From Phanerodontia chrysosporium (lineage: Eukaryota > Basidiomycota > Agaricomycetes > Polyporales > Phanerochaetaceae), in NCBI GenBank assembly GCA_001910725.1, contig MJGA01000013.1:859663-923662 (forward strand): 64,000 nucleotides of DNA, given 5' to 3'. A program made the position numbers and the translations under genes. The notes beneath the pieces are model-generated. The model was given only the letters and a program-made list of their open reading frames with translations. It had not been told where the DNA came from and did no database searches. Shown piece after piece: positions 47,989-58,609 of the stretch; positions within the stretch are counted from its first letter, which is position 1; every line of letters begins with the position of its first letter.

Positions 47989-49027
47989 TCAGCACGGAAG
48001 CGTCTCCTTGAACCATTCTGCGGTCTGTTCCAGAGCTGCCTTGTAAGCCTCTACGACGCGAGGTACCTTTGGGTTCGGACGAGTTGCAAAACCGTGAACC
48101 GTGCCTGTCATTCGTGGCCGTCAGATGCGGAAGGGAAAGACGCATGCGCGCATCGTACCGGGATACTCCCTGAATTCGTACTCCACAAATTTCTCAGTGC
48201 CCCTACGAGACTCCAAGTGCTCCTCTGCTGCCTTGCGTAGCTCCGGAGTGAACGACTGGTCCACTGGTCGTTCAAAATGTCAATGACGTCTTTTCAGCTT
48301 TACGAAAGCATGATCCTCACCTTCTGCACATACGAATGCAATGGGAACGCGAACGTCCTTTATGGATTCGATATCTTTGATGGACGGGTGGCAGATGACG
48401 AGGGAGTCGAGGATTCCAGCGGCACCGAGCCGCAAGCATACCGCGCCGCCGAAGCAGTACCCGATGCCGCCAATCTTGTCGTACTTTCTCTCGGAGCGGA
48501 GCTTCGCCAGCCACTAGCATATCACTCGTTAGTGCGTTGTAAGACAATTGGACGGGAGAAGCACATACTGCGGTCGCGCGAGGGTCAATGACATCCGCGT
48601 ACACGGCGCGCACCTGCTTCCTGCGCCAGATGGTGTAGAGGGTCAGCCGTAGCTTGCGCATGAATGACATCTTGTCGTCTGGGTTGCCCGTGTCGGGCAG
48701 CAGAGGTTCCAACTCTTCCGCTGTGAATGGTGGACGCCCTGTCCACAGCGTCAGAGCATGGACTACCATTTCCACGAGTTACGCACCATCGAAGAGGTCA
48801 GGTACCCAGACATCGCATCCGACTCGCCGTGCGAGCTCATCGGCAATGATCTTCGGGTTCACTATGCCGAGACCAAAGATATCCGTGAACAGCACTACGG
48901 CATGGGAGGGGGCGCCGCCCGCGCTTTCGTGTTCTCGTTGGGGCGCCGGAGCATAGTACGCGCCGTCCACGACTTCGCCGCGGGCTTCACCCTCGAGTAT
49001 GTATCCCTGGTAGCAGTGGCAGCTCAT
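47989..49027 (-). CDS. dienelactone hydrolase family protein
   Basis: Alpha/beta hydrolase of the dienelactone hydrolase family. Exons: 49027-48787, 48738-48569, 48513-48321, 48263-48159, 48104-47989; 274 residues, in phase. The Cys nucleophile is in GGIGYCFGGAVCLRL and the catalytic His in GTVHGFATRPN; VVLFTDIFGLGIVNPK is the usual N-terminal strand-turn. ATG 49027 gives the normal start (MSCHCYQGYILEG); an in-frame ATG at 49099 would add a hydrophobic leader and cannot be fully excluded. Such enzymes act in aromatic ring-cleavage pathways or as general esterases; no pathway gene is adjacent. Confidence 0.9.
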
Positions 49028-50157
49028 GAAGGAAGGCGGCGTAGTGAGGAAGAGCAACAGAGAGCTGGCTGATAGCGTAGCTGAGTGGGGGCGCACCATA
49101 TATCTAATCGGTACGGTGAATGCTTAGGTTGATTGGGGAGCCCCGCTCCCCAGAGATTTGCGAGCGGTTGGCAGCAGACTGAACAGCAACAGCACAAACT
49201 ATGGACAATAACCGCCAATAGTCCACGAGTATCGCGAGATGGCTACTCGATTATGACTCTCGGACTCAGAGACAGAAGGTTGGTCATGCTTGAACCGTAA
49301 AGGCGGAAATCCACCGCGGCCCTCGTTCGAGTATAGCTGGACCAATCTAGCCAATGCCATGTAGCAGTATCTGTTGAATTAGATGGTCGAAAATTGGGCA
49401 GGGTGTTGTGAACGAAAGGACAGCACGTGGCGGTGAGAAGACAAGAAAACAAACGAGCAGCATCCCGCCTCACGCCACGAAGGAGGCGCCTATCATTCTG
49501 ATGGCGGCGGTTGTTGCCAACTCACGGAGCAGCATAACAACTACTATCTCCTTGCTTGTTCACCTCGAATGAGCCACTGATGTACACAGTGTCGCTTTGA
49601 CACACCTGCACATGAGGTCAAAGTTCTGAGAGCAACTATGAACTGGGGTGCTTCACCCTTCCTGACCCTCTGCCACCAGGTGGGTTGGTTGGCGTTGTCT
49701 CACCTTTCCTCGTTAGTTCAATCTGTTCTGATTCAACGGAGTGGCGCCGAAATGACTTAGTATAGGGTTGACGGTGATGCCGCAAGGCCCGCTGATGGGC
49801 GACGCCACATCGTCAAAGTGCCGCGCTCTTGCACACTAAATTGGCGCACGGACTGAATCGTACGCGGCTTGGCAGACCATTCGGCCTCGGTGCTGTCGAA
49901 CGTTTCTGCGTTTCCGCTGCTAACTGCTGCATCGAAGGCAAAAATTGCATGCGGGTCGCGACCTAGAACCCGAGCTCGTTGACCGTGCCGCTGTGACACA
50001 GCGACACCCGACGATGCGACGGCGGCGCGACTCAGAGCGTACGCAAACTTCGGCGCTCTCGCAAGCCCTCCGTGAGCGTATAAAAGCACAACCTCTTCCC
50101 TCTCTCTGCCCCAACAGACACTTCTCTCGTCTCTCAGATCTCACAAGCATTCACAAG
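49028..50157. other. divergent promoter region of dienelactone hydrolase and hydrophobin
   Basis: About 1.1 kb. Long upstream regions are common for developmentally regulated hydrophobins. Short open frames only; a TATA box lies at 50079. Confidence 0.45.
50079..50086 (+). promoter_or_regulatory. TATA box of the hydrophobin gene
   Basis: TATAAAAG 72-79 nt upstream of the ATG at 50158, followed by a pyrimidine-rich leader, an arrangement typical of highly expressed fungal genes. Confidence 0.6.
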
Positions 50158-50587
50158 ATGTTCTCCCGCCTCGCTATCTTCACCACGCTCTCCGCCGCCC
50201 TCCTCGCGACGGCCTCGCCTGCCCTGGTTGCCCGTCAGGGTGCAGGTGGCACTCAGGCCTGCTGCGACAGCGTCCAGCCTGTAAGCTCACTGCTGGCATC
50301 AGCTTGCATGCTTTTACTGACCCGTTGGCGGACAGGCCAGCTCCCCTAATGCTCAGAACCTCCTCGGTGCCCTTGGCATCGTGCTGAGCGGCCTTGACAT
50401 TCCCGTCGGTCTCAACTGCGACCCCATCAGCGTCATCGGCATTAGCTCGAGCTCCCCGTGCAGCCGCACCACTGTCAACTGTGGCAACGGTGTTACCGTA
50501 AGTTCGCAGGCTTTTATGCCATGGATACGTGCTCACTGTCTGTGACAGAACGGCCTTGGCATCGGCTGCATCCCCATCTCGATCTGA
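50158..50587 (+). CDS. class I-type hydrophobin with reduced cysteine pattern
   Basis: Secreted amphipathic surface protein that coats aerial hyphae. Three exons in phase: 50158-50280, 50336-50497, 50549-50587; 107 residues. A signal peptide (MFSRLAIFTTLSAALLATAS) is followed by TQACCDSVQ, LLGALGIVLSGLDIPVGLNC, PISVIGISSSSPC, TTVNC and GIGCIPISI, the class I layout. Only six cysteines are present in the mature part instead of eight: the Cys before the first CC doublet is absent and the second doublet is a single Cys (VNCG). The exons show no frameshift, so this appears genuine. Confidence 0.9.
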
Positions 50588-51004
50588 GTGATGTTGCGGA
50601 AGGATGGCTAGGAGTTTGGTGTTGCGGCTGCTTGACACATCCATTATACCTACTGGACATTGATACGCATTAATGGACTATATTCTGTGGCTGAATAACC
50701 ATGAACATTGAGCACGTCGTCTGATAAGCTGTCGTATGAGCGACTATAATATTCTTCATCTTCGTGTATCCTGATGCCCAGCAGAGATCAGCGGTCAACG
50801 TTGCGAGATAAATTGTTTGCAAGTCTGTGTTGTGTCTGCGGGCGACTCGGCGCGTGCTCGCGAACGTCAAAGCCGTGTAGGCGCCCATTAGTGGTCGGTC
50901 CGTGACTTCAAATGACTTTTCTCAATCGATTACTCGTCGCAAGCCCCAAGTTCTGCCGCAACACCCACTCTCTTCTACAGCCGTACTCGCACATATACAG
51001 AGGG
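50588..51004. other. short intergenic, promoter and possible N-terminal extension of ARC1
   Basis: Between the hydrophobin and ARC1. An in-frame ATG at 50912 would add 31 residues to ARC1. Nothing else seen. Confidence 0.45.
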
Positions 51005-52582
51005 ATGTCTGTAGCAGCATCGATCGCCAAGCTTCACAGCCCGCTCAAGGAGCTCGTCAGCAACGTCGCTGACGCGCACCACGGCAAGTCCGAGAAAGAC
51101 AAGGCGGAGGTGACGGAGTGGATCGAGAAGGTCGCTGCTGGGGATGCGGTCAAGCCAGATGGTCTCAAGGTGCGCCCTCCCCTCGTGCTCGCCGCCATGC
51201 TGCAGGTGATAATGGGCGAGGCAGGATCTCGACGGTCAACTCACCCCAAAAACCTACATCGTGAGCAACTACTTCACTGCCGCGGACGTGGCTCTCTACG
51301 GCGCCCTGCACCCCTTCCTGGTGAGCTTCCTTCTGTCATCGCACACCCGCCAAATCCAACCGCTTCTGGCACCACAGGCCCAGCTCCAGCCCGCCCAGTA
51401 CTACGCGCACCCCGCCGTCACGCGCTACTTCGACCACATCCAAAACCGCCCGTCCGTGCGCGAGGCCGCCGCGCCGCTCGCACCCGCGTTCGCGCTCGTG
51501 CCGTTCGACCTCGAGCACGCGCCGAGCATCGAGCGCAAGGCAGACCCGCCGAAGGAGAAGAAGAAGGCCCCCAAGGCCGCCGAGCAGCCCGCGTCCAGCG
51601 CGGCGCCTGCGCCCGCGGACAAGAAGAGCAAGAAGAAGGAGGCGGCCCCGGTTGCGGACGAGGAGGCGAACAAAGACGCTAGCGCGCCTGTGCCGAAGGA
51701 AAAGAAGGAGAAGAAGGAGAAGAAGCCTGCGCAGGAGGGTGCCAAGAAGGCGGCCAACGCGCCGAAGGCTGCTGAGGATGCTGGCGAGCCTGTGCCGTCC
51801 ATGATTGACCTCCGTGTCGGCCACATCGTCGATGGTGAGTATACTGCAGGTTGAGCTCTTCACAGATACTCACTGGCGACTCAGTCAAGAAGCACCCGGA
51901 CGCTGACGGTCTTTACATCGAGGTTCGACCTGCGTTTCGTGATATCGAACGCGTACTAACAAGCTCCGTAGCAAATCGACTTTGGCGAGGAGACAGGTCC
52001 CCGGACAGTAGTTTCAGGTTTGGTGCACTACATCCCGATCGAGGAGATGCGTGACAAGTACCTCGTCGGCGTGGTGAGTACACTTGGCCCGGTATCTTAG
52101 AACTCAAATCTCAACTGTCCACTAGTGCAACCTGAAGCCTGCAAACATGCGTGGCGTGAAGAGCTTTGCCATGGTGCTCGCTGTAGGTGTTCCAGCCCAT
52201 GTCCTGTTAAGACCGGTCGCTCACTAGCATCACCTTGTAGGCCACACACAAAGACGGCAAGGAGGCAGGAATCGAGCTCATCCAGCCGCCTCCAGGATCA
52301 CAACCCGGAGACCGCGTCTACTTCGAGGGTCCCGAGTTCGAGAGTGAGTGCAAGCGGCCTTCGTAAATATCCGATCCAGTCTTGACAGCTTCTGCAGATG
52401 CCCAGCCACTGTCACAACTGAACCCGAAAAAGAAGATCTTCGAGACCGTTCAACCTGGCTTCACCACACTCGAGACCCGCGAGGCCGCCTGGGTCAACCC
52501 CGCGACCAAGAGTGTCCACAGGATTCGCACTGCCAAGGGTGTCTGTGTTGCACCGACCCTGGTTGGTGCATCTCTGTCGTAA
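51005..52582 (+). CDS. ARC1: Arc1/AIMP1-type tRNA-binding cofactor of aminoacyl-tRNA synthetases
   Basis: Binds tRNA and anchors methionyl- and glutamyl-tRNA synthetases. Exons: 51005-51169, 51225-51320, 51378-51834, 51885-51922, 51972-52073, 52126-52182, 52241-52343, 52398-52582; about 400 residues, in phase. The N-terminal third is a GST-C-like helical domain (TYIVSNYFTAADVALYGAL); the middle is a Lys/Ala/Glu-rich tRNA-binding linker (KKEAAPVADEE and neighbours); the C-terminal OB-fold is the EMAPII-type tRNA-binding domain (IDLRVGHIVDVKKHPDADGL, RTVVSGLVHYIPIEEM, NLKPANMRGVKSFAMVLA). ATG 51005 (MSVAASIAKL) is preferred; ATG 50912 would add a Ser/Arg-rich, acid-free leader. Confidence 0.92.
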
Positions 52583-52648
52583 TAGAACTATATCACTCCG
52601 CTGTAATATAGATACTAGACTCGTCATCCCACATCTATCGCTATCATC

Positions 52649-53500
52649 TCAGGATGCTATTCATGCTGTTGGTCAATCACGCTCTACACAGCGAAGCTTT
52701 GTTGACTTACATGGATCCGGAGCCACCAGCATGAAACTACCAGCGATAGGGTTCCCCAGACCGACCTCCTGCGCAAATTGGCTGATGTTGAAGTTCGCAA
52801 TCGAGGTGTTTGCCGTGACAAAAGTCTGGCTGTTGAAATCCTTTGGCTGCTCAAACAGAAGGAAGATGTAGCTTGCGGGATAGGTCAGCACCATGCATGT
52901 GCTGTGAGCCTCGGGTTGACGCACCGGTGTGCAGGAGAGCCCGCAGGCGGCGTCGGCTGCTGCCAGCCGGACAGCGGGACGGTCTCGTTCACGAGCTGCC
53001 GCTGCTCGAGCCCTGTGATGCGTCCGCGCACGAAGTTGCCCGCGAGGAAGTGGCGGATCTGCGCTACCGTCGGGTTCTGCGGCGTCGGGGCATCGGGATC
53101 CACGGTTGCGACGACGAACTCGCGGCTCGGCGGCAGCACACCGCGCACCGCGAAGTGTGGTGGGCCGACGGTTGCTGCAATTTCGTTGTAAGTGAACTCT
53201 GCGGTGCTGGAGAAGGAGGTTCGTACCGTTCCGCGGGAGCTGTTCACCCGCGTGGATGGTGATGCTGGGGCCAGACGGCTGGGGGAAAGTCACCTCAAGG
53301 AGCACTGACGGGTTGAACGTGATGTGGACGTCGCTGGGGATCTAGTGAAGAGGTTTAGATGTCTACTGTGCCGCATAAAGTGCATGAACACTCACGTTCG
53401 CTTTCTCGAAAGCCGCTTTTACAGCCCTAAGCGAGGTGTCCTGTGCGGAGACAGAGAGAAGCCCGCAAACGAGCCAGGTTGTCAAGACTGCAAAACGCAT
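52649..53500 (-). CDS. secreted PEBP-family protein
   Basis: Phosphatidylethanolamine-binding protein family; relatives inhibit carboxypeptidase Y or bind lipids. Exons: 53500-53396, 53341-53227, 53174-52925, 52871-52711, 52656-52649; 212 residues, in phase. A signal peptide is evident (MRFAVLTTWLVCGLLSVSAQ). The ligand-site motifs are VVATVDPDAPTPQNP (DPDxP) and SPAHRYIFLLFEQP (GxHR-type). The last exon is only 8 nt and supplies the final two Ser codons and the stop. It is convergent with ARC1, with 66 bp between stop codons. Confidence 0.9.
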
Positions 53501-54604
53501 TGGTGAAGGGCCGCTATGCGGTGCGGAAAATTATCTCGCATGCTACGCGTTGGGTGTATATATGCGTTGCCCTTTGTCTACCGGAGGCAATGTGTAGCTC
53601 AACCATGCTACCGTTGGAGCGTGGACGCCCACGCTCCCGAGTGTTTTCTCATGAAGAAGATTACGCAGGGCACCTGCCCGCAGCACTTGGCAGGTGGGGA
53701 GGGAGCACGATGTTCCACAAAGCCTATGGAAGACTCCTTGCTTATGGCGAATATGTGCGGATGCGCGAAAGAGCCATCGTGTGCACATGCATATGGTGAA
53801 CCGTTTCTCAGGATCGTGGAAACTGCCGCATCGTCTACGCGCGGATTACCCGTCCACCTAGACATCATTTAGAATATGGACTGAAAGAAGCCGGAATTTG
53901 ATCCATTGCTTATTGCTTACTGAAGGTGCATGCGATGAGATTGCCGTGTCCAATCAGACTCCACCACAGCAGGATTCGGGTGTACAGGATCCTGGGTAGA
54001 GCGGGGGCCAGTCTCAAGCTACAAAGTTGCGCCATAGACGGCGCCCATGAGAAACTTGGCGACTACAGCCTATAAATATTTAATGAGAACAATGGTGGCG
54101 TTAAGCATTGGCACCAGTTGAAGCGCTGCGACGCCGATCAGCAAAGGTTCGACAACTGGGCTGGACGACTAAGCGGCACTGGGAGCGTTCTAAAAAACCT
54201 GCACGGAATTCCAGTTAAGCATGAAGGTCACGACAGGCCTGCAAAGTCCATACAGTAAGCGTCTCGCTGCAACTAGTGTGCTGTGCACCCCAGTCATTAC
54301 CCGAACTTGCTTCCAGCTGGTACACCGACGGATGAGGTATTGAGTACTCTGCTACCCATTAGCCCTTTTGAAGAAATAGAATGTGCGCCCGCATGTCAAG
54401 ATGTCGATAGTCCGGTGAACTTGAAAGCGTTTCTCCCATCTGTCGAGGGTGGTCCTTGAGAACGATCAGACCTGCCATAGCGGGGCAGTCAGGCCGCTTT
54501 GATCTCCGCCCGGCCTCGTCCGGGCTGAGCCACGTGGGACGCACGCGAGCGCGCGAGAGCTTGAGCGGGCGACGCTTCGGCGGTTTGTGCTTCAGAGCCT
54601 CCCA
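53501..54604. other. intergenic, no gene recognised
   Basis: About 1.1 kb between the PEBP gene (-) and mitochondrial uL6 (+). Short open frames only, including 53443-53799 (+) and 53608-53868 (-), with no domain. Confidence 0.5.
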
Positions 54605-55306
54605 ATGTTGCCTCGGCTAGGCCTCAACGCGACCGTCCGCGGCTTCAGCACGACGGCATGCAGGTCCGCTAACTTCATCTCCAACATTGGGAAGCAGCCC
54701 ATCAAGATACCCTCGAATGTCACCGTCGAGCCAACACCCACCGGACTCGCGGTCAGCGGACCGCTCGGTTCGACCAGCGTACCCTTCCCGAACTTCGTCA
54801 AGCTCGACTTCACCGAGCCAGAGACTCTTACTGTCTCCGTCGAGGACCGCACGGACAAGACGCAGCGCTCAATATGGGGCCGCACGCGCACACTCATTTC
54901 GAACGCTATCACAGGCATGACTGAGGGCTTCACCACCCCCATGTACCTCGTCGGCGTCGGATATCGTGCGGCATTGGAGGACGACCCGATGGGCAAGCGG
55001 CCGGGGTGGACAGGAAAGAGGTTGAACATGAAGCTGGGCTTCTCACATCCGGTGTACGTCCCGATCCCGGACCACATAAAGATCGAGGTCGTCTCGCCCA
55101 CCAAAATCCTCGCAAGCGGCACGGACAAGCAGATTCTGGGCTTGTTCACCTCTTCAGTGAGGAAGAACCGCCCGCCAGAGCCATACAAGGGCAAGGTGCG
55201 TCTTTCGTTCCTTGGCACTCACTCTATGAGCTGACTCGTGCTTGCACGCTAGGGCATCATCGTCGGACAAGAGAGGGTAAAGATCAAGGATGTCAGGAAG
55301 AAGTAG
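54605..55306 (+). CDS. MRPL6: mitochondrial ribosomal protein uL6m
   Basis: Large-subunit ribosomal protein L6 of mitochondria. Two exons in phase: 54605-55195 and 55253-55306; 214 residues. A basic presequence (MLPRLGLNATVRGFSTTACR) is followed by FISNIGKQPIKIPSNV, the universal L6 opening, then VSGPLGSTSV, GFTTPMYLVGVGYRAAL, GFSHPVYVPIPD and SGTDKQILGLFTSSVRKNRP, with the terminal PYKGKGI and the Lys-rich end. The first ATG at 54605 is the only start giving a clean presequence. Confidence 0.95.
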
Positions 55307-56253
55307 ACATGACCACGCCCGTCTCTTGCTCAATGCCCTCGGTTCCCTTCTCTTCACAACGGGACGCCATGGTCCTCATTTTGCTGCATGTATTTAGATG
55401 TAGCATGCTGCAGGAAGGTGTCTGTGATTACTGCAGGTCCATGTGCCGGTCACCCTTTACCTTCGTTGAGCCTTTCTTCGGCTTCCGAATGAACTCATAG
55501 TCTTAAGTACCTTCTTCCGAGGAGGCGCTTCAGCGCGATTCATGCACGAGCCTCTCTCGCACCAGCCAATTCGCGGCCCTTTGCGGAACGGCGAGACCCT
55601 GCTCACTCGTGCTGCATTGTAATACGATGGTACAGCCTCGTCAGAATCGATATCATGCGCTGAACTCTCCATGGGCGTGATTTCGCCAACCGTGGGATAC
55701 CGCTGTGACTGCATATAGGGACGGCGGAGTTGTACGCCACAATGTTGTGCCCTTTGCTTCAGTGCAACCACCACCACGACTCGAAGGTGGCGATAGGCCG
55801 TCCTATTCTGCTGCTTGGGAGGAGTATTCTCCGACGTATAGATGCGCAATCGTACAGAACGGCACAGGTTTGCACGACCGCGCGCCCAAACTCCCGAGAC
55901 TTAACGTTAACTGCCATGTGTCTGCAGTGCTGAAGTCGTGAGGCCCAGGGATCATTCAGTCAAGCACGACCCAAAGAGTGTTGCTTGCCGCATCAGAGCA
56001 ACCGCACCTGTCTAGACATGCCTTCAGCCTCGTCCACTATTAGCGCATTCTGTCAACGGGCGCAACGGAATGCCGAAGCAAGGGCACCAGCGATTGTAGG
56101 TTGCACACAGAAAACTACCTCCGGGTTACTGATGCCGGTATGTCTGTGCAGAAAAAGAGTGTCTTGATGTATGACAACTGTTCCATGCATCGGTCGACAG
56201 CTTCCACCGGCGGTGGGAACTGGCGGGCGCAGCGCAAGGCACCAAACGTCACG
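55307..56253. other. intergenic, no gene recognised
   Basis: About 0.95 kb. A plus-strand frame open from 56101 leads into the next gene, so its start could lie further upstream than annotated. Nothing else recognised. Confidence 0.45.
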
Positions 56254-56962
56254 ATGCAGAGTCATGACGATATGCCTACGCTGGCGGATTTCGAGGACGA
56301 CGACGACGACGCACATAGCTTCGCGCGCTTCCAGAAGGAATCGAGTAGCTGGCTGCTCTTTGTGCGTGTTTCCCCCAAGGGCCCTGTGTCGCTCGCTGAT
56401 CGCTCCGTCCGCAGTCCGGCGTGCTCGCGCTCCTGATCACGCTCTTCATCACTAGCTTCACGGCAAACCCGCTGCAGCAGCGCGACACGTCGCGCGAGAT
56501 CGTGCTGCGCCTGCAGCAGATCCAGCAGCAGATGCCCGGCCAGCTGCACGTCCTGCTCGACGAGATGGCGCAGCAGGGCCACAATCTGCGCGGCGTTCCC
56601 GGGCTCGCGCCAGAGCCAGAGACGTTCGCGACGCGCGTGCGCGACGTCTGGGTCCCGACGCTCTGCTACGCGAGCCTCCTCGTTTCGCTCATCGGCGCGC
56701 TCGTCTGCCTGCGGATCAAGCACTGGCTCATGAACTGCACCCTCCGCTTCTTCCCCTCGCGCCCTCGAACCCCGACGAACCCGCGCTGCGTGTCGCCGCG
56801 CAGCGGTTCCGTGAGTTCAAAAAGCATCGCTCCGTCATCGTCGCCCGCACCCGCCGTGTCGTCGTCGTCGTCCCCCCACTCATGTATGGCGCCGCGGCCA
56901 TGTTTGCGTGCGGCGTTGCCGCCAAGATTGGTTCGTTCTTCTGGATCGCTCTCTCCCGCTGA
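56254..56962 (+). CDS. fungal membrane protein (DUF6535-like)
   Basis: Two exons (56254-56361, 56415-56962), about 218 residues. A short acidic N-terminus (MPTLADFEDDDDDAHSFARF) precedes SGVLALLITLFITSFTANPL, then a Gln-rich linker, a second membrane segment (WVPTLCYASLLVSLIGALVC), RVAAQRFREFKKHRSVIVAR and a third hydrophobic stretch (LMYGAAAMFACGVAAKIGSF). The layout recalls agaricomycete DUF6535 proteins, usually much longer, so this is a short or truncated member. A one-base gap near 56753-56764 joins LRFFPS to PSNPDEPALRV. The start is uncertain; ATG 56167 is an alternative. Confidence 0.6.
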
Positions 56963-57210
56963 TCCACCTCCATGGGACCGCAGGGGGATGCCGTATCCCT
57001 AGTGCATATGTAGCCGTGTCGAGGCGCTTCGGATATTCGCAGCCCGCTGTGCGTCTCACCTTTGCTTGCTTCCGTACCACATCCTTTGATCTTGCACCCA
57101 GATGATGCAATGTTTGTACCAGCAGAAATGTAACAGTTGTTGTGTAGTCACTGTATAAAGTTATGTACAAGATATACAAGCATTTGCCCTTGAAATTCAT
57201 TGTAGACCCT

Positions 57211-58113
57211 TCACCAGATATACGGAATGAGACGCGAAGTCACCCGCTTCTTGTACTCCTGGTATTGCGAACCAGTGAGGAGATCACTCTCTTTGACGCG
57301 CTCCTGTAATGTTTCGTGAGATCAAGGACAGTCAGTCGTGCATACAAGGACTCACCTCGTAAGGCAGCTGGAAGGCAAGGTACAAGGCGGTCGCCGCGGC
57401 TGTTGCCAATGGAATGGCGTTCCACCACATAAGTGCGTACGTCGTCTGAGCCAAGAGCGTTGCACTGCAATCGTTGTAAATACCACGTCGCGCGAGGAGA
57501 TTGCGTCGCACTTACGCTGCCATGGGGTGACGCACGACGCTGTAAGGGCCTTCTTGCGGGAAGGAGGGCTTCTCAGACGCAGCCTATGCAGCGCATGAGC
57601 ACAAATTATATAAACGGACGTTATAGCACGTACGGCTGCATGTATTTCCTGCCTTACGCGCTTGAGGAGGTACAGGAGCCCGTAGTTGGCCGCACACGCG
57701 AGGGTCCTTAGCGCAGCGAACTGGCCGACACCAAGGTCAAGGTCGCGCAGGGCCCAATTGCTGAACCACTCGGGCTGCTCCATGCTGCCCCAAGCGGTGC
57801 CTACGAGGTACACGGTGGGCGTTACGATGATCGCGGCATGCACGACCGGTGACAGGATCCTGACCAGCAGCGGCGCAGGCGGCTTCTCGCCAATATTAGC
57901 ACCAGGAGCCTGCGGGATTCCAGTGTCCGAGCTGGTGTGCGGCAGGCCGTGTTTAGCGTGCAGTTTGTGCCGGTGGCTCTTCGCGTGGTTGCGGAAGCCG
58001 CGGTACACGCCAGCAAAGGTGGTAATCCAGACAATGGACTCTACGCCTTTGGCATGCGAGATGGGGCTCCTGCGGAGGCACTCATGGATGTCGATACCGG
58101 CGATGTAGACCAT
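57211..58113 (-). CDS. isoprenylcysteine carboxyl methyltransferase-like protein
   Basis: Membrane methyltransferase of the ICMT/Ste14 type. Exons: 58113-57658, 57583-57516, 57464-57356, 57303-57211; 241 residues, in phase. Hydrophobic segments include SIVWITTFAGVY, SPVVHAAIIVTPTVYLVG and ATLLAQTTYALMWW. The SAM-site motif GPYSVVRHPMAA and the C-terminal ERVKESDLLTGSQYQEY followed by KKRVTSRLIPYIW are diagnostic of the ICMT fold. It could methylate prenylated proteins or another lipid-like substrate. It is divergent from the SEC14 gene across 496 bp. Confidence 0.82.
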
Positions 58114-58609
58114 GGTTGTGGACGTGGGTGAAGGTGAGGAACGAACTGGCAGGGACTTGGGACGCCATGGTCGGGTACCTGGGAGGAGCGCGTGACGTGA
58201 GAGCGAGGGCTGGGGTTAGGGTCACGGAGTCGGTCGCCTGCTGGCGGCGGGTCCGGCACGGGACGCGTCAGAAGCGCTGACACGGCAATGACGCATCGGC
58301 GACGCCGAGGCTGGCTGTTTGATCGCGGCCAGCCATGTTTCCAGCTAGGCGCCCATTCAACACGCTCTACTAAAGCTCCTCCACCCCAGCCCGCCTCCCG
58401 AGACAACTCTCTCTCTCTACACACAGACTCTGCCTCGACCAAATACCCTGACTCTGCTGTGAGTATCCCCCGCGTCCGTCCTGCGCGATTCTTATTCATC
58501 TTGTCAGTGTTCCTCTCAAAGCGCGTTGATCCCAGTGCTCATCTCAGGTCAGCATCGGCGACGCGCTCCGCTCCACTCTTGCGCTGACAGCGGCCAGCAG
58601 GACCTCACC
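58114..58609. promoter_or_regulatory. shared promoter of the ICMT-like and SEC14-like genes
   Basis: 496 bp between divergent starts. It includes CT-rich tracts (for example around 58407) near the SEC14-side transcription start; no TATA box recognised. Confidence 0.4.

Noticed and set aside
52582..52649. Overlap of ARC1 and PEBP coding regions
   Set aside because: The stop codons are 66 bp apart (52582 and 52649); the genes are convergent but their coding parts do not overlap.
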